64,000 nucleotides of DNA from Warburgia ugandensis (GCA_035236585.1 CP141128.1:53371257-53435256), one strand, 5' to 3'. Shown: positions 50,201 to 62,484, counted from the first letter of the stretch. The notes: generated from the sequence alone by a model not told the origin. Numbers and translations: made by a program.

Positions 50201-51178
50201 ATATACAAAGATGTATTAGAGACTCATGTGTATACATACATGATTTTCTGTCTAGAAATTATAGACCTTCATGATATAATTATGCTTAGTAACTTAGCAT
50301 AGTCATGATCCAAATAAGTGATCCAAAAACATATGATCTAGCTAAGTGCTCCAAAACACGTGATCCAATTAAGTGATCTATCCAAATGATCAAACTAAGT
50401 GATTTAACCTCATAATCTAATCCAATTGATCTGATCTAATGAAGAAGTCTAATAAGGTGAAAGTAATGAGATATGGAGACTAAGGAAACCCTAAGAATAG
50501 GGTATGTAAAATATTCCAGCCTTAGTTAAACAGACACATCGTCTGATATGTACAATGTATTTTCCATACAAGTATGGAAGCTCGTGATTTTGTTTTACAT
50601 AGAGATAGAGGCTGGGGATGCTATGCTAAGGAAGTTATGAGGGTTTGGCCACCTGCTTCCTAAAACTTATATGATGGATACCATGCCCAAAGAGAGGCTA
50701 AATGTTGGGTGGGGCAAAAATGGGAAGGCCCCACTATGATAGCCATGGTCCACCCCATGAGGACATGGAGTTGATATTCCACAGTTGGTATCAGTGAAGG
50801 ATTGCAGCCATCTAGGCGCGCTGCACAGATTAAGACTAACACATACTAGTCCTAATGTATTTTGCATTATAGTGCACATATGATAGGCATAATGTAATTC
50901 CATGGCATGCTAAGATGCCACTACATGAGTTCCTGGAAATCACCATATAAAGATTGGTTAGATATTGTTTTCCTAAGTGGAAGTATATCCAGGGGAAGGA
51001 ACAAGTTTTGAGCAATCTTCACTATATTAAGTAATTTGTTATGTACTACATAAATAATGTATATACTTTATGTGGAGAATACTCATGAATGGATAACCAT
51101 GATGAAATAAGGACTAAGGTATGTATTCTTATATTGATGAAGTAGTATGTTTTTGTATCCCCTATTAAGCATAGCTTG

Positions 51179-51218
51179 CTGAGGTAATGTAAATGTTTCT
51201 ATGTTTACAATACCTCAG
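51179..51218 (+). repeat. conserved hairpin near the 3' end of LTR A4
   Basis: Arms CTGAGGTAATGTAAA and TTTACAATACCTCAG. The sixth pair is G-C here but A-T in A1, A2 and A3, and one inner position mismatches. Confidence 0.85.
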
Positions 51219-51651
51219 ATACAAAGGAGGGTTAGAAGCTCAAGATTGTAGAAGACTTAAGAAGATGTGGATGAATAATCAATCAAGATACATACTCTTG
51301 AAGACATGTATTGTATTTGAGGGAATTGCATTGTATTGAGTGTTTTTAATGTATGGTGAGGTTTGCAAAATTTTGATTATGTAATTTGGATAGGTATTGT
51401 ACTAATATTGGGCTGTACTGTGAACCACTAGATGCATTCTGGAAGTTTAATAAAATTATATTCATTTAATGGAATTTTATTTTGTATAAAAATTGTACTT
51501 ATGTTATGTATGAAGTGGTGACTTGGGTTTTCCAAACAAGTTTTAAAAGAAAAGAATTTTTGTTGTTTTGTTTTGAAATTTTTTTTTACTAAGGGGACGT
51601 GCCTTTGAAACATGTATTACAAAATGTGTTTGAAAAACATGGGTCATCTCA

Positions 51652-51656
51652 AATAT
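51652..51656 (+). repeat. target-site duplication of A4, right copy
   Basis: AATAT, identical to 46517-46521. Confidence 0.8.
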
Positions 51657-51808
51657 AGAGTAAGTATATGACTAATCATAATTTTTTAGGATTTAATTAG
51701 ATTTTTTACCTTATGTAGAAATCGAGATGATGATCCAATGGCCAAGATTGATCGAGATGAGAATTGAAGATTCATATCAAAAGATTAAGCCAAGGCTTAA
51801 ATGTCACC

Positions 51809-51813
51809 AATCC
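51809..51813 (+). repeat. target-site duplication of B1, left copy
   Basis: AATCC, repeated at 54418-54422. Confidence 0.8.
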
Positions 51814-52165
51814 TATGACGACCCAGGTTTTTATATGATGCAAATTTGATAAAAAGGCGAGATCTCTTGCTTTATAAGTATGAAATGCATGAAAATCTTT
51901 TTCTTTTTGGAAAACAATCTTTTGTACAAAACCCCGAGTGTCAAAACACATTTTCCAATTATCTAGCCATGGCATAATTTTAAATCAACATTATTCCCAA
52001 GAAAGTGTTAGTCACAGCCTCAGCTATAGAGAGTAACTACAATCAAGTAACATTGAAAGATAAGGTAGGGGTTTACTTACTTGCACTTAGTCTGGGTGTC
52101 TTTGGTCACAAGCGTTCTTTGCCCTTAAGTGTTTACTTTGTGTCTGAAAAATGTTGAGGATTGGG

Positions 52166-52184
52166 TGAGTATATACTATACTCA
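52166..52184 (-). repeat. hairpin near the 3' end of LTR B1
   Basis: TGAGTATATACTATACTCA: perfect 8-base arms around TAC, identical in B2, about 350 bases from the LTR 3' end. Confidence 0.8.
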
Positions 52185-52664
52185 GTAGGAGCCTATCACT
52201 ACTAGTTTTATAATGCATACGATGTTGAAAATCATATGCTTCTTTCAAAACATGTGCATGTCTGAGCACTCAAGTTCATTATCGAGATTAAAAACCATCA
52301 TCAAATTGGAATATTGACGCTTAAGGAAATCACATAATCCAAGTCGAAAGTATCATATATATCATAACATAATGATATACATAAGATGCTTCATTGAATC
52401 CAACTCATGGATATCTAGTATGGCATGGTCGACCAACTTCATATCATGCCATATGCAATGCAAATAAGTCCACGAAACCATAGGGTCCAACTATGCCCAC
52501 GATCTCACTGTTGTGTGGTCCCCAGGTACCTAGGGACACAAGATCATATACCTCCACAAGGCATATGACACTTATTCGTTGTAAATCATGCAATTTATGC
52601 AATCAGTTGCAAAACATGCATGCAATGCATAAAATCTGCTCATGTTAGTCTCGCATTCAAAATC

Positions 52665-52765
52665 ATAACCCTGCCTAGAAGCCTGACAGCCTAGAAGCCT
52701 GCCAGCCTAGAAGCCTATCAGCTCTCTCTGGACCACCCTCATCGGCCCGCCCTCATTGGCTCTCC
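52665..52765 (+). repeat. short tandem arrays in LTR B1
   Basis: Three copies of GCCTAGAAGCCTRNCA (15-16 bp), then three copies of a GGCYCNCCCTCATYG-like unit. B2 lacks them at the matching place. Confidence 0.8.
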
Positions 52766-53976
52766 CTCATTGGCCAAGGCTACACTTATCATGCAGACAA
52801 GAATAAGCAAAAACCTCTTTTTTCAAAACCTGTCCTCTTTGGGTCCCTCACAACTGCCTGGCCCTCACAACTTCCTACCCAACGTCTTTTGGGCACTCCA
52901 GCGTCTTTTGGTAACCCTCAAGGACATGCAATTTTTCAAGAACTCAATGCTCACAAATCATGCAATATATGCAATTGTTTGCAAAACATATCTATGCATA
53001 ATGTATTCATCATATGCATGATGAATTCATTTATATGATGAACAAGTTATAAAATAAGTCATGCTAAACAAGTCATATACTTATACTTAAAACATGCATT
53101 CTCAAAACGATCATGGCTATTTTAAAAAGTCTAGTAGCGATAGAGCACCTACCTAGCTAGGCCGCGCTAATCCCTTTGTCCTCGTATGCTCCTAAACATG
53201 GTTTGGGGAATCAAGGTTAGTTTGGCCTATCTTTTATAGGTTTTAGAGTGGTTGGTCTTATTACTTAGGCATTAAGGGTTCATCCCCATGCCTATGGGTG
53301 TCCTGAGGTCCTAATTGGGCCTTGGTATCTTCAGTTTTCCAAAGGTCTAGTGGCTACGCGCCACCATCCTATTCTAAAGGTTGTTCCTACCTTAAATTGG
53401 GCCTTGATTGGGGATTTTATAGTTTGGATGTGTCCGGGTCTTCGTCACGGATACAACGCCTTTCACGGTGCCTCAATCAGAGCTCTAGATCTCAAGTTAT
53501 AAGCTTTTTAGTATCACATGTACATAAAGGCCTTTAAGAGGTGGAAATCCCAGAATGCTAGCGCGTTGCGCTTCAGCAGCATGCACCCCAGTGGGCGCGT
53601 CTACAGGCGCGCGGGATTCCCGCCCAACTTTTTCATTTGCGAGCACGTCTGTTCTCTCGCACGCGGTCGACGTGGTTCGTGCAGTGGGGAGTGTTTCGCT
53701 CGTTGGGGAACCGGGGCATCCTTGCGATGCCCTGGTTCGACCCTGTATAACCAGTGCGGCCCATGGGTCCTTGGTGACTCTCCAGGGCTCTATTTTGCAT
53801 GATTTTTCATGCAAAAGCTTAGGGAAACTGATCCTACGACTAATGTGAAGATGGGTTTTGAGGGATCTTGGGCATACCTGGCTCGTTGCTGGGTTTTTCT
53901 CCACGTTTCTCCTCTTGGTTGCTTCTCCGAAATAGGTTTTTCTCCAAGCTTTTGGGCTGCCATTAGAGGTGCCCAA

Positions 53977-53996
53977 GAGCTCTATTTATAGAGCTA
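53977..53996 (-). promoter_or_regulatory. TATA box within an inverted repeat, LTR B1
   Basis: GAGCTCTATTTATAGAGCTA on the + strand; TATAAATA reads on the - strand, about 430 bases into the LTR. Confidence 0.65.
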
Positions 53997-54417
53997 TAAG
54001 ATGGTTCTGGAGGGGGCTCTCACCGCCCTTGAATGGCGGTGGAGAAACCTCCAGAATGGTGGTGATTTCTCCTCCAATCACCACCGTTCTAGAACCCTCT
54101 AGGAGGTCAAAGATGAGGGGTGCCCTTATCAAAATGGACCCCTGTGTTTTGCAGGCTAAATATATTTTTAGTGAAAATTACATTTTTGCCCCTAAACTTC
54201 AAAGGGCCATAACTTGCTCATTTTAACTCCGTTTTGGGTGATTTTGGTCTTGTTGGATTCCTTTTTCCAAGACGCACCTAATGGAACCATTTTCAGGACC
54301 AAATTTCTGGGTTCAGTCAAGGTGAATAGTGAAATGACCAAAATACCCTTATCTTCAAAAACTGGACTTTTCATTCCTAACTTGGGATTTTAATGTTACA
54401 AAATTGGAGTCATTACA

Positions 54418-54422
54418 AATCC
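54418..54422 (+). repeat. target-site duplication of B1, right copy
   Basis: AATCC, identical to 51809-51813. Confidence 0.8.
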
Positions 54423-57400
54423 ACAACTTAATCAAGGGTCAAGGTTGTCTTAGGGCAAACAAAGCTGCAATTGGAAGAGTTAAAAGTGACTAGAATGTGC
54501 CTATTCACAAGCCATGCATTTCCACCACCTTTGCATGGGAACCACGAAAGCCACTTAGCCATATAAGCCATGAGTGGAGGTGGCAAGCTAAGGAAGTCAA
54601 GCTAAGCCATTGAAGCCAATAGTGGGAGCCATGAAGCCAAGCCAAATGAATTCTCAATGTGAGCCATTCAAGCCACTTAAGCCAATGCTACATGGAATAA
54701 TACTATTGGAGGAGAATTTTATTCTTTTGTCTTAAAGATAAAAGTAAATTTTAAGAGGATAATTAGAAGATATTTGGGTGAAAATCAAAATAAATAAGCA
54801 TGCAAGGTAGACCAATAGGAAAGGGCCATTCCTATCTTTCTTCTTATCTCATTCTCCCTCTCATCTCTCTTTCCATCATTCTTTTCAACCCACTTATGGT
54901 TTCCACATGAAACACCATAAAGGAAGGACTTTCACACATTTTCCAAAAGAATAGGTGCCTTTCCCCCTACTAATTTTATACACTCCACTCCCCACTCAAC
55001 AACCCACCTTCTTATATCTTTCTTCCACCCTTCTTTTCTTCCATCTTACTTGCCACATGCCCCCTTAGGGTTTTCCATGCATGGGAGAAAGGTGGAGATG
55101 TCCCACCCTAGAATGTAGGGGGTCTCTCACCTCATCTCCCACCTTGTTTCCTCTTTAGGAGGCCATAGAAAGCCATCCCAATTTCTTATCCTAACCATCC
55201 ATTTTGTTTCTAATCTCATATCCACCTTCCCTTTCCCTTAGGTCACCCTAGAAAGAGCCCAACAAAAACTATTTATTCTATAGAGTTCCATGCAAAAGTG
55301 ATCTTAGAAGATAGGGATGTCTACTCTAGAACAGGAGGGATCTCCATCTTTCCCCCTCTTTAAATCTTAAATGCAATTCCAATGGTAGGATCCTCCTCCC
55401 CTTGAATTTCATGTCTCACTTTTGCTTCCCTTACTTTGGTTTTGCAGTTGGAATTTCTAGGTTAGAATCCTTTTCTTGTTCCTCTATTTTGTTGCTGTGT
55501 TTTGCCTCTTAGTTGGTATGATATATTCTTCCTTGAAGTAACCTTGTCTTCCTTACTGTTTGGCTTTTTTTATTTCAGTCCTAGATCCTTATTCCTGAGG
55601 ATCACTAAAGTCTTATAGTAATAGCCAAGAGTTAGTGATATTTAGATCAAGTTATTTGAGTGACTTAGATTCTTTAATTCCATTATTCTCACACTCTTCT
55701 TTTTAGCCATTTTCCTAGCCTATTCTTTAGGTTTTGTGACACCCTAGGTTTTCAAAATACCTTTTGAAAACTTTTTCAAAATTTGGGATATCCCTTATTT
55801 GAAATTCTTTTCGAAGTCCAATGGAAAATTATTATTTTTTCTCATTGAAAGTTTTCCTAAAAATCTAGAGTTGTCATTTTTACACAAAACTCAAGGATTT
55901 CACAATGAAATGAGTATCTCATTTCTCCCAAAGATTTGGTAGAGTTTCCTTTGTTTTTTTGAACAAATGCACATTAGACGCATGTTTTGAAACACCTAAT
56001 AGATAATACAAATCATTTTTCAATGCTTTGAAAACAAATATACAAGACTTATCACTTCCCAGAACCTCTATTCACAACAGTATCACAACACATTCTATTA
56101 AATATAATTGAATCCACAACATGAAAGTAAATATGCATTTGTATTTTCTATTAAATCATAAAGCTAATCTAAGGTTGCAAGGGTCACCATCTAGATACTA
56201 GAAAATTTCCATCTTCTAAAGTTTCAAACTCCATAGCTGCTCTCACGTTCAATCTATTCATCTTTCTATTCTAATTCTCCAAATCTGAGAACATTATAAA
56301 CAATCACAATGTCTACGTAAGCTCATGCTTTATATAGGTGGAATAAGTTGTTATTTTGTCATGCTATTCATGATTTACATAAATCAATGCATTTTGAGAA
56401 TATATCATACTTAAACAAGCCTCATTTTGTTTTTGAAGTACTGATGCTAAAATTATAAGTTCTTATATCATACACTTATGGAATCAATTTACATGTGCAA
56501 TTCATCATAGCTGATTAATTATAGTCTATTGTGATTTTAATGGATATCATTGCCTTATCTTTTCCTAAGGATTTAACCATTCTAAGCATTTTATTGTTTC
56601 ATTTACGTTTAATTTATACTAAGATCATTTTTCATGAATAGACACATAAGCATTTCAAATTTATTCGTGACATATAGTTCTTTAAATTTGTTCAACTTAT
56701 ATGATCATTCAAAATATCACTGTAGATGTCTAAGTTGTTTGTCATTCGATAGTTAAATAAATAATTTCCTCATTATCATGTGTGAAAGTAGTTATTTAAC
56801 ATCTTTTTCTTCACAATCCCAATGCAATTTCATATGAAAGAATAGATTAGTAGATGATCATGCAAAAATCACTCGTAATGCTCAACTAATCTTACATCTT
56901 AGTAAGCTGACCATGGTAAAACCATCAATGAAGAATCAACATGAAATATAATACTAATGGCAAAGCCAATAGCTAGGGGTAAGCATCAAAGTATGATGCT
57001 GACAAAAGATGAAGTCAATTGATAAGGTTAAAGAGTATGCTCTTTGCTCAAAGTCTCGTCGTGAGCAAAACAATATTTGATAAAACTTTGATCTGGTAAA
57101 ACCAAAAGATGTTCATGGTTCTCAAAGCATAATCAATCAATTTATAAGTGCAAATAGTTCTTTCTACATCGAATCAAATTAGAATCATAAATGTTAAAAT
57201 CAGTCTCATAAGGTGAAAATCCACTAGGAACGACTAGTGATCTCAAATCATCCGTAATGTCCAAAAGAATCTAATAAGTTTGTCAAACAAACATACTTAA
57301 AACAAATGAAGCTGAAGAAAGGCTATAACCCTCAATCTGAAATGCACAAATCCATGCCCCAATTGCTATGGAAAACTAATCACTCCAATCATGGTGGCAT

Positions 57401-57837
57401 ACAGTCCTACCACCTTAGACAAGGTCTAAACTCTAGAGGAATGACCCATATAACATCAACACATAGACACCTATGCTTAAAGGGCCCTACCATCAACCAC
57501 TGGTGACGACCATGGCCTCTATGTCTGCTCGGGGATACCTACATGAACCATGACTCACTGGGCCTCATGGGGTCTACTTGGCTACCTCTCAGAGCACTTC
57601 CCCATGAGAAGGCACTCATACTGCCCACCTTCTCTATCATAAGGCTGGTATAAATATCATCTCATAAAGTTAGTGGCCAACTACAACTCTTAGCATAAAG
57701 TCTCTAGGACTTACAGGGGCACATAGCATGCCTACCTCCATGTCTTATTGCAGCCCTAAATGCCAAGCTTCCAAGTCTTATGGTACTCTTAGAGCACCTG
57801 CTAACAGATCTAGGACTTAGGACACTCCAAGAGTGAC

Positions 57838-58085
57838 TACCCAAAACATCAATAAAATCCATATCTACATAGACTTATAAATGCACATGGAACACCTGCC
57901 TAAGCATTAATAAATTCGCATCCATCAGGACTTGCGGCTGCTCATAGTGCCTATTTAAAACATTGATGAAACCATAGCCATCAAGGCTTACGAACACTTG
58001 CAGAGCACTTGCCCAAACATTAACAAATTCACATCCATCAGGACTTACAACAAATTTTTGAGTGGTCACCCAAATCATAAATCAT
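57838..58085 (-). repeat. tandem array, about 58 bp, four or more copies, in A5
   Basis: Units begin near 57838, 57897, 57952 and 58010, each with CCCAAACATTAAYAAA followed by TCCATCAGGACTTA or a near form, then a variable tail. Copies are 70-85% alike by eye. Confidence 0.7.
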
Positions 58086-59863
58086 ACACATCTCCAAAAT
58101 TATTTCATGAAAATTTATGAGAAACCATTTAGATCTATTCATTTTCAACACATATTCTCAACAAGTTATAAAAACATATCTTCACGAGCATTCAAAATAT
58201 GAATTATTTATTCATATATTAGATTATGCTTTTTTAGTTCCTAAAAGTATGCATTTAGTGCAATGATTATAAAAGATAAATCTTTAAGAAATATCTTTAA
58301 AAAGCTTATTACTAAGTGGGCTATAGTTAAACTGGTGATAAAACCTTTATTAGTAAAGAAACTCATGTTACAACTTAAGGTTATGGCTTTTAAATATCTA
58401 TTACATGTCCATGGCAATAAACATATTCTTTTCCAGCTTAAATGTGAATCACTTCATCATTCTCGAGTTGTTGAGTTACAAGTATGATGTCTTCTAACAC
58501 ATTTTCTTAGGTCTTCCTATAGTTCAATGCCTTGTAAGTTACTCTGAAATCTTTACTTTCTTACTAGTATACTTATTAATATTTCATATTATTCGAGGCA
58601 TTCCAAATATTATAGTATCAATATACAAATCTTTATATTACAGTAGTGTGCGTAAGATCAAACCTTATTTAAGGTATTACAATGTCCACTTGATGTAAAT
58701 ATAAGTCCAAGATCCAGGTAGAGAGTCCAATTGCTCATTTATCTTAATGTTATAATTATGATAAAATAAGTGTTTTAAGTTCATTTCACATCTATTGCTA
58801 ATCCAGGTGTATATCATATTTCTAAGTATTATCTTCATTGGTTAAATGTATATACACTAAGTTCTAGTTATTAAGTATGTTTCTGTTCTTTTGTTTAGGC
58901 ATTACAACTAGGTAACAATAATATTTTCCATTTAAATAGCCATTCCATTTCCGATTTGATAATTTAAAAGTGTCACAAAATAACTTCTAAGTTTATCACA
59001 TGCTTCCATAATTTTAGTAATTAAAGACAATACTTTCTAAATCATCAAGCATTCAATCATTCTTATAAAGACATGGAAATTATTAAACTACCCAAAATAG
59101 CAATCTTAATCCACCTAACTCGTATGGTCTTTATCCTGGATTATCAGGTGTACTAGATTGATCTAATGATTAACAAGTTTATAGGTTGCATTGCTGATCA
59201 ATGAATGGATGGTTCTGATCATGTTTCTGTCGTTGATTATAGTATTAGGAAAGTAAAGATATGCTGATCTTTAACTCCAATAGTGGAACACTACAGATCA
59301 GAAAAAGATGTAATGCCTAATCTCACAGATTTGGCATTGGATTGTCTATCAACGGTCAGATCCTATGAATGGGTGAGATATGTCATTGTTCACACAGATC
59401 AGTCACTTCTAACCATTGATTCCATGTTCCAGAATCACAAGATCATTAGTGGATCAGAATTATAAAGTATAATCATTCCAAATTTCACTAATCATAAGAA
59501 TTAGTAATACTTTACTTTAATAACAGAAATTTACATGCATCAAAACATAAATTTTCTAAGTTCAATACCTTATACATGTAACAAGGAATCTATAGCAACA
59601 TTCAGATCTAAAATCGGAGCTAAATTGAGCTCTTAATTGAAGAAACAAGGTTTTAGTACAAAAATTGGATGGCTCAGATCTAATCTGGGCGTACCGGGAG
59701 TGGGGATGACTAGTGGCCTACCCCTGTTACCACCTTTCACCTGTGATCTGAGAGTGGTGACCGGCTATGGGCGAGACAGTCCAATCTGGACTATTGGATC
59801 ACCTACCTTGGATCACCCTCCAATCCTTAAAATCAAGAGTTGAGATTTCACCTCCTGGGGTCT

Positions 59864-59868
59864 TTGGG
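59864..59868 (+). repeat. target-site duplication of B2, left copy
   Basis: TTGGG, repeated at 62480-62484. Joining the flanks restores the sequence seen in A4 near 48010-48030 (reverse). Confidence 0.85.
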
Positions 59869-60330
59869 TGTGACGACTCGAGTTTTCCCATGCATTTTTA
59901 AACGCAATATCTAATTCCTAAGGCGGGATGCATTCGTTTTTTAAAACCATTTTATGAAAACAATGCAATGTAGCAGAAACTCTTTTGTTTTAAACTCATT
60001 TTGAAAACTCCGAGTGTCATTTGCTTTCACAACAACCAAAGTAGTTTTTGAAAAACTTCAGAAATCATAAATGTTTTTCCCCGATCTATCCAGTCACAGC
60101 TCACAGCCCAACTGTAAATAAATATAAATACATGTCCAAAGGGTAGAGTGTTTACTTACATGTATAATTATCTCTTTCTGATTTACTTGCTCGTAGCACT
60201 AACATCTCCTGAGGCATCTTCTACTCGTGAGTGGAGTTGTCCTGAAAAATGATATATTTGGGTGTCTTCGGTCACACGCGTATCCTGTCCTTAAGTGCTT
60301 ACTTAGGTTTGAAAAATGTTAAGGATTGGG

Positions 60331-60349
60331 TGAGTATATACTATACTCA
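60331..60349 (-). repeat. hairpin near the 3' end of LTR B2
   Basis: TGAGTATATACTATACTCA, identical to 52166-52184. Confidence 0.8.
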
Positions 60350-62023
60350 GTAGGAGTCTATCACTACTAGTTTTACAATGCATGCTACGTTTAAAATCAT
60401 ATGCTCTTTAAAACATATGCATGTTTGAACACTCATGTTCAATATCGATATTAAAAACCATTGTCGAATTGGAATACTGACGACTTAAAGAATCGTATAA
60501 TCCAAGTCGAAAGTATCATATATATATATATCGTAAACATAATGATATGCATAAGATGCTCAATTGAATCCAACTCATGGATATATGGTATGGTTGACCA
60601 ACCTCATGTCATGCCATATGCAATGCAAGTAAATCCTCAAAACATAGGGCCCACTATGCCCACAACCTCACCGCCATGTGGTCCCCGGGTACCTAGGGAC
60701 ACAGGGTCATAGCCTCCACGGGGCATATGACACTTTGACCCAGTGCCGTGACACTAGTGGTAGTCCCCTGTACCACATACAATCGAAGCAGGGACATGCC
60801 TTTTTGGCATGGTACCCTTTCCACCTAATAGTGGTAGAGGCCACCCTAGACCTCTCGGCATAGTGCCCATGAGCTTACTAGCCCAAATTATATACGATCA
60901 ATCAAGCAAAAACCTCTTTTTCAAAACCTGTCCTCTTTGGGTCCCTCACAATTGCCTACCCAACATCTTTTAGGTACTCCAGTGTCTTTCGGTAACCATC
61001 AAGGACATGCAATTTTTCAAAACTCAATAACCACAAATCATGCAATTTATGAAATTGTTTGCAAAACATGTCTATGCATAATGTATTTATCATATGCATG
61101 ATGAATTTAGTTATAAAATTAAGTCATGCTAAACAAGTCATATAACTTATACTTAAAACATGCATTCTCAAAACAATAATGGGCTCTTTTCAAAAGTCTA
61201 GTAGTGATAGAGTGCTTACCTGGTTTGGTCACGCTAGTTCCCTTGTCCTCGTACGCTCTTGCTCATAGTTTAGGGGAACAAGGTTAGCTTGGTCTATTTT
61301 TATAGGTTTTAGAATTGTTGATCTCACTACAAAGGCATTAAGGGTTCATTCCCATGCCCATAGGTGTCCTAAGGTCCTAACTGGGCCTTGGTATCATCAG
61401 GTTTACAAAGGTTTAGTGGCCCTGCGCCACTATCATAGTTTAAGGGTCGTGTCTAAATTAGATTAGGCCTTTATCAAGTATTTTATGCTATGGGGTGTCC
61501 GTATCGTCGATACGGACACAACGCCTTTTGCGGCGCCTCAATCGGAGCCCTATAACTCAAGTTATGGGCAATTTAATATCAAGTGTACATAGAGGCCCAT
61601 ACGAGGTGGAAGCCCGGGACGCTAACGCGTCGCACGTCAGCGAGCGCATCTGCAGACGCACTGGGCTTCCGCCCAACTTTTTCATTTGCAGGAGCGTCCA
61701 TGGACGCGCTCGCTAGTTTCTCTCTAACGCGGTCGATGCGTTTTGTCCTGTGGGGACCGGGGCGTCCTCGGGATGCCCTGGTTCAACCCTGTCAAAACAA
61801 TGCACCCGGGCACCGTCCCTGGGTCCTTTGTGGCTCCTATTTTGCATGGTTTTTCATGCAAAAACTTGTGGAAATCCACCCTAAGTCTAAGGGGGAGATG
61901 GGTTTGGAGGGGTTTTGGGCATATTTGGTTCGTGGCCAGGTTTTTCTCCACGTTTTCTCCTCTTGTCTGCCTCTCCACAATGGGTTTTTCCCAAGCTTTT
62001 GGGCTGCCATTAGAGGCGCCCAA

Positions 62024-62043
62024 GAGCTCTATTTATAGAGCTC
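62024..62043 (-). promoter_or_regulatory. TATA box within an inverted repeat, LTR B2
   Basis: GAGCTCTATTTATAGAGCTC: 9-base arms with a 2-base centre. The - strand contains TATAAATA. Confidence 0.7.
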
Positions 62044-62479
62044 GAAGAGGGTTCTGGAGGGGGTTCTTACCGCCATGGAATGGCAGTGGAGAAACCTCCA
62101 GAATGGCTGTGGTTTCTCCCCTAAACACTGCCGTTCTAGAACCCTCTAGGAGGTTGAAGAAGAGGGGTGCCCGTATCAAAACGGGCCCTTGTGTTTCTCA
62201 GGCTAAATCCGTTTTTAATATAAATTACACTTTTGCCCTTGAACTTCAAAGGGCCATATCTTGCTCATTTTAACTCCGTTTTGGGTGATTTTGGTCTTGT
62301 TGGATTTCTTTTTCTAAAACGCACCTAAGGGTACTATTCTCAGGACCAAATTTCTGGGTGTAGTTAGGGTGAATGGTGAAATGACCAAAATACCCTTATC
62401 TCCAAAAAGGGAACTTTTCATTTCCTATAGAATGTCCAATTCATTTTTGTTAAATAGCATAAATTGCTCGGGCATTACA

Positions 62480-62484
62480 TTGGG
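62480..62484 (+). repeat. target-site duplication of B2, right copy
   Basis: TTGGG, identical to 59864-59868. Confidence 0.85.

Larger units (their letters stand above)
46522..51651 (+). mobile_element. A4: solo LTR, family A
   Basis: Starts TGTAACACCCTT, ends GGGTCATCTCA (family end GTCACA, mutated), 5130 bp, flanked by AATAT. It carries a duplicated promoter segment, the GTGTCCCCAGACGC segment at about 47360, the GATC-rich middle, the shared leader module (about 49490-49800), a short repeat array near 50305-50440 and the 3' hairpin. Frames 47248-47595 and others are chance frames. Confidence 0.9.
51814..54417 (-). mobile_element. B1: solo LTR, family B, - strand
   Basis: On the - strand it runs TGTAATGACTCC to GGGTCGTCATA, 2604 bp, flanked by AATCC. 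The termini resemble family A, so B looks like a shorter relative. It has a TATA inverted repeat at 53977-53996, a CpG-rich segment at about 53560-53760, a hairpin at 52166-52184 and a short tandem array at 52665-52765. Frames 53497-53976, 53518-53802 and 53555-53848 overlap on both strands of the CpG-rich part and are not genes. Confidence 0.9.
46385..55734 (+). mobile_element. C6: family C LTR, + strand, split by A4 and B1
   Basis: Starts TGATAAGTGTTCAAG. Parts 46385-46516, 51657-51808 and 54423-55734 join into one C LTR: the joins cross atcgagatgatgatcc and aggtggcaagctaagg regions seen in C1 and C4. It runs into A5 at 55735 and its end is not in the window. AT-rich and without genes. Confidence 0.75.
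59869..62479 (-). mobile_element. B2: solo LTR, family B, - strand, inside A5
   Basis: On the - strand it runs TGTAATGCCCGAG to GAGTCGTCACA, 2611 bp, flanked by TTGGG. It has a TATA inverted repeat at 62024-62043, a hairpin at 60331-60349 and a CpG-rich, GCGTC-rich segment at about 61600-61780. Frames 61583-62038, 61743-62273 and 61724-62023 are overlapping chance frames. Confidence 0.9.

Noticed and set aside
52665..52765. Possible CRISPR-like array
   Set aside because: Units are adjacent 15-16 bp direct repeats without spacers, in a plant LTR.
53497..53976. 159-codon - frame and + frames over it
   Set aside because: Open only because the CpG-rich part of LTR B1 lacks AT-rich stop codons. 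Not conserved in frame in B2.
61583..62273. 151- and 176-codon + frames in B2
   Set aside because: They run antisense to the LTR promoter, overlap each other, and show no domain or conservation of frame with B1.
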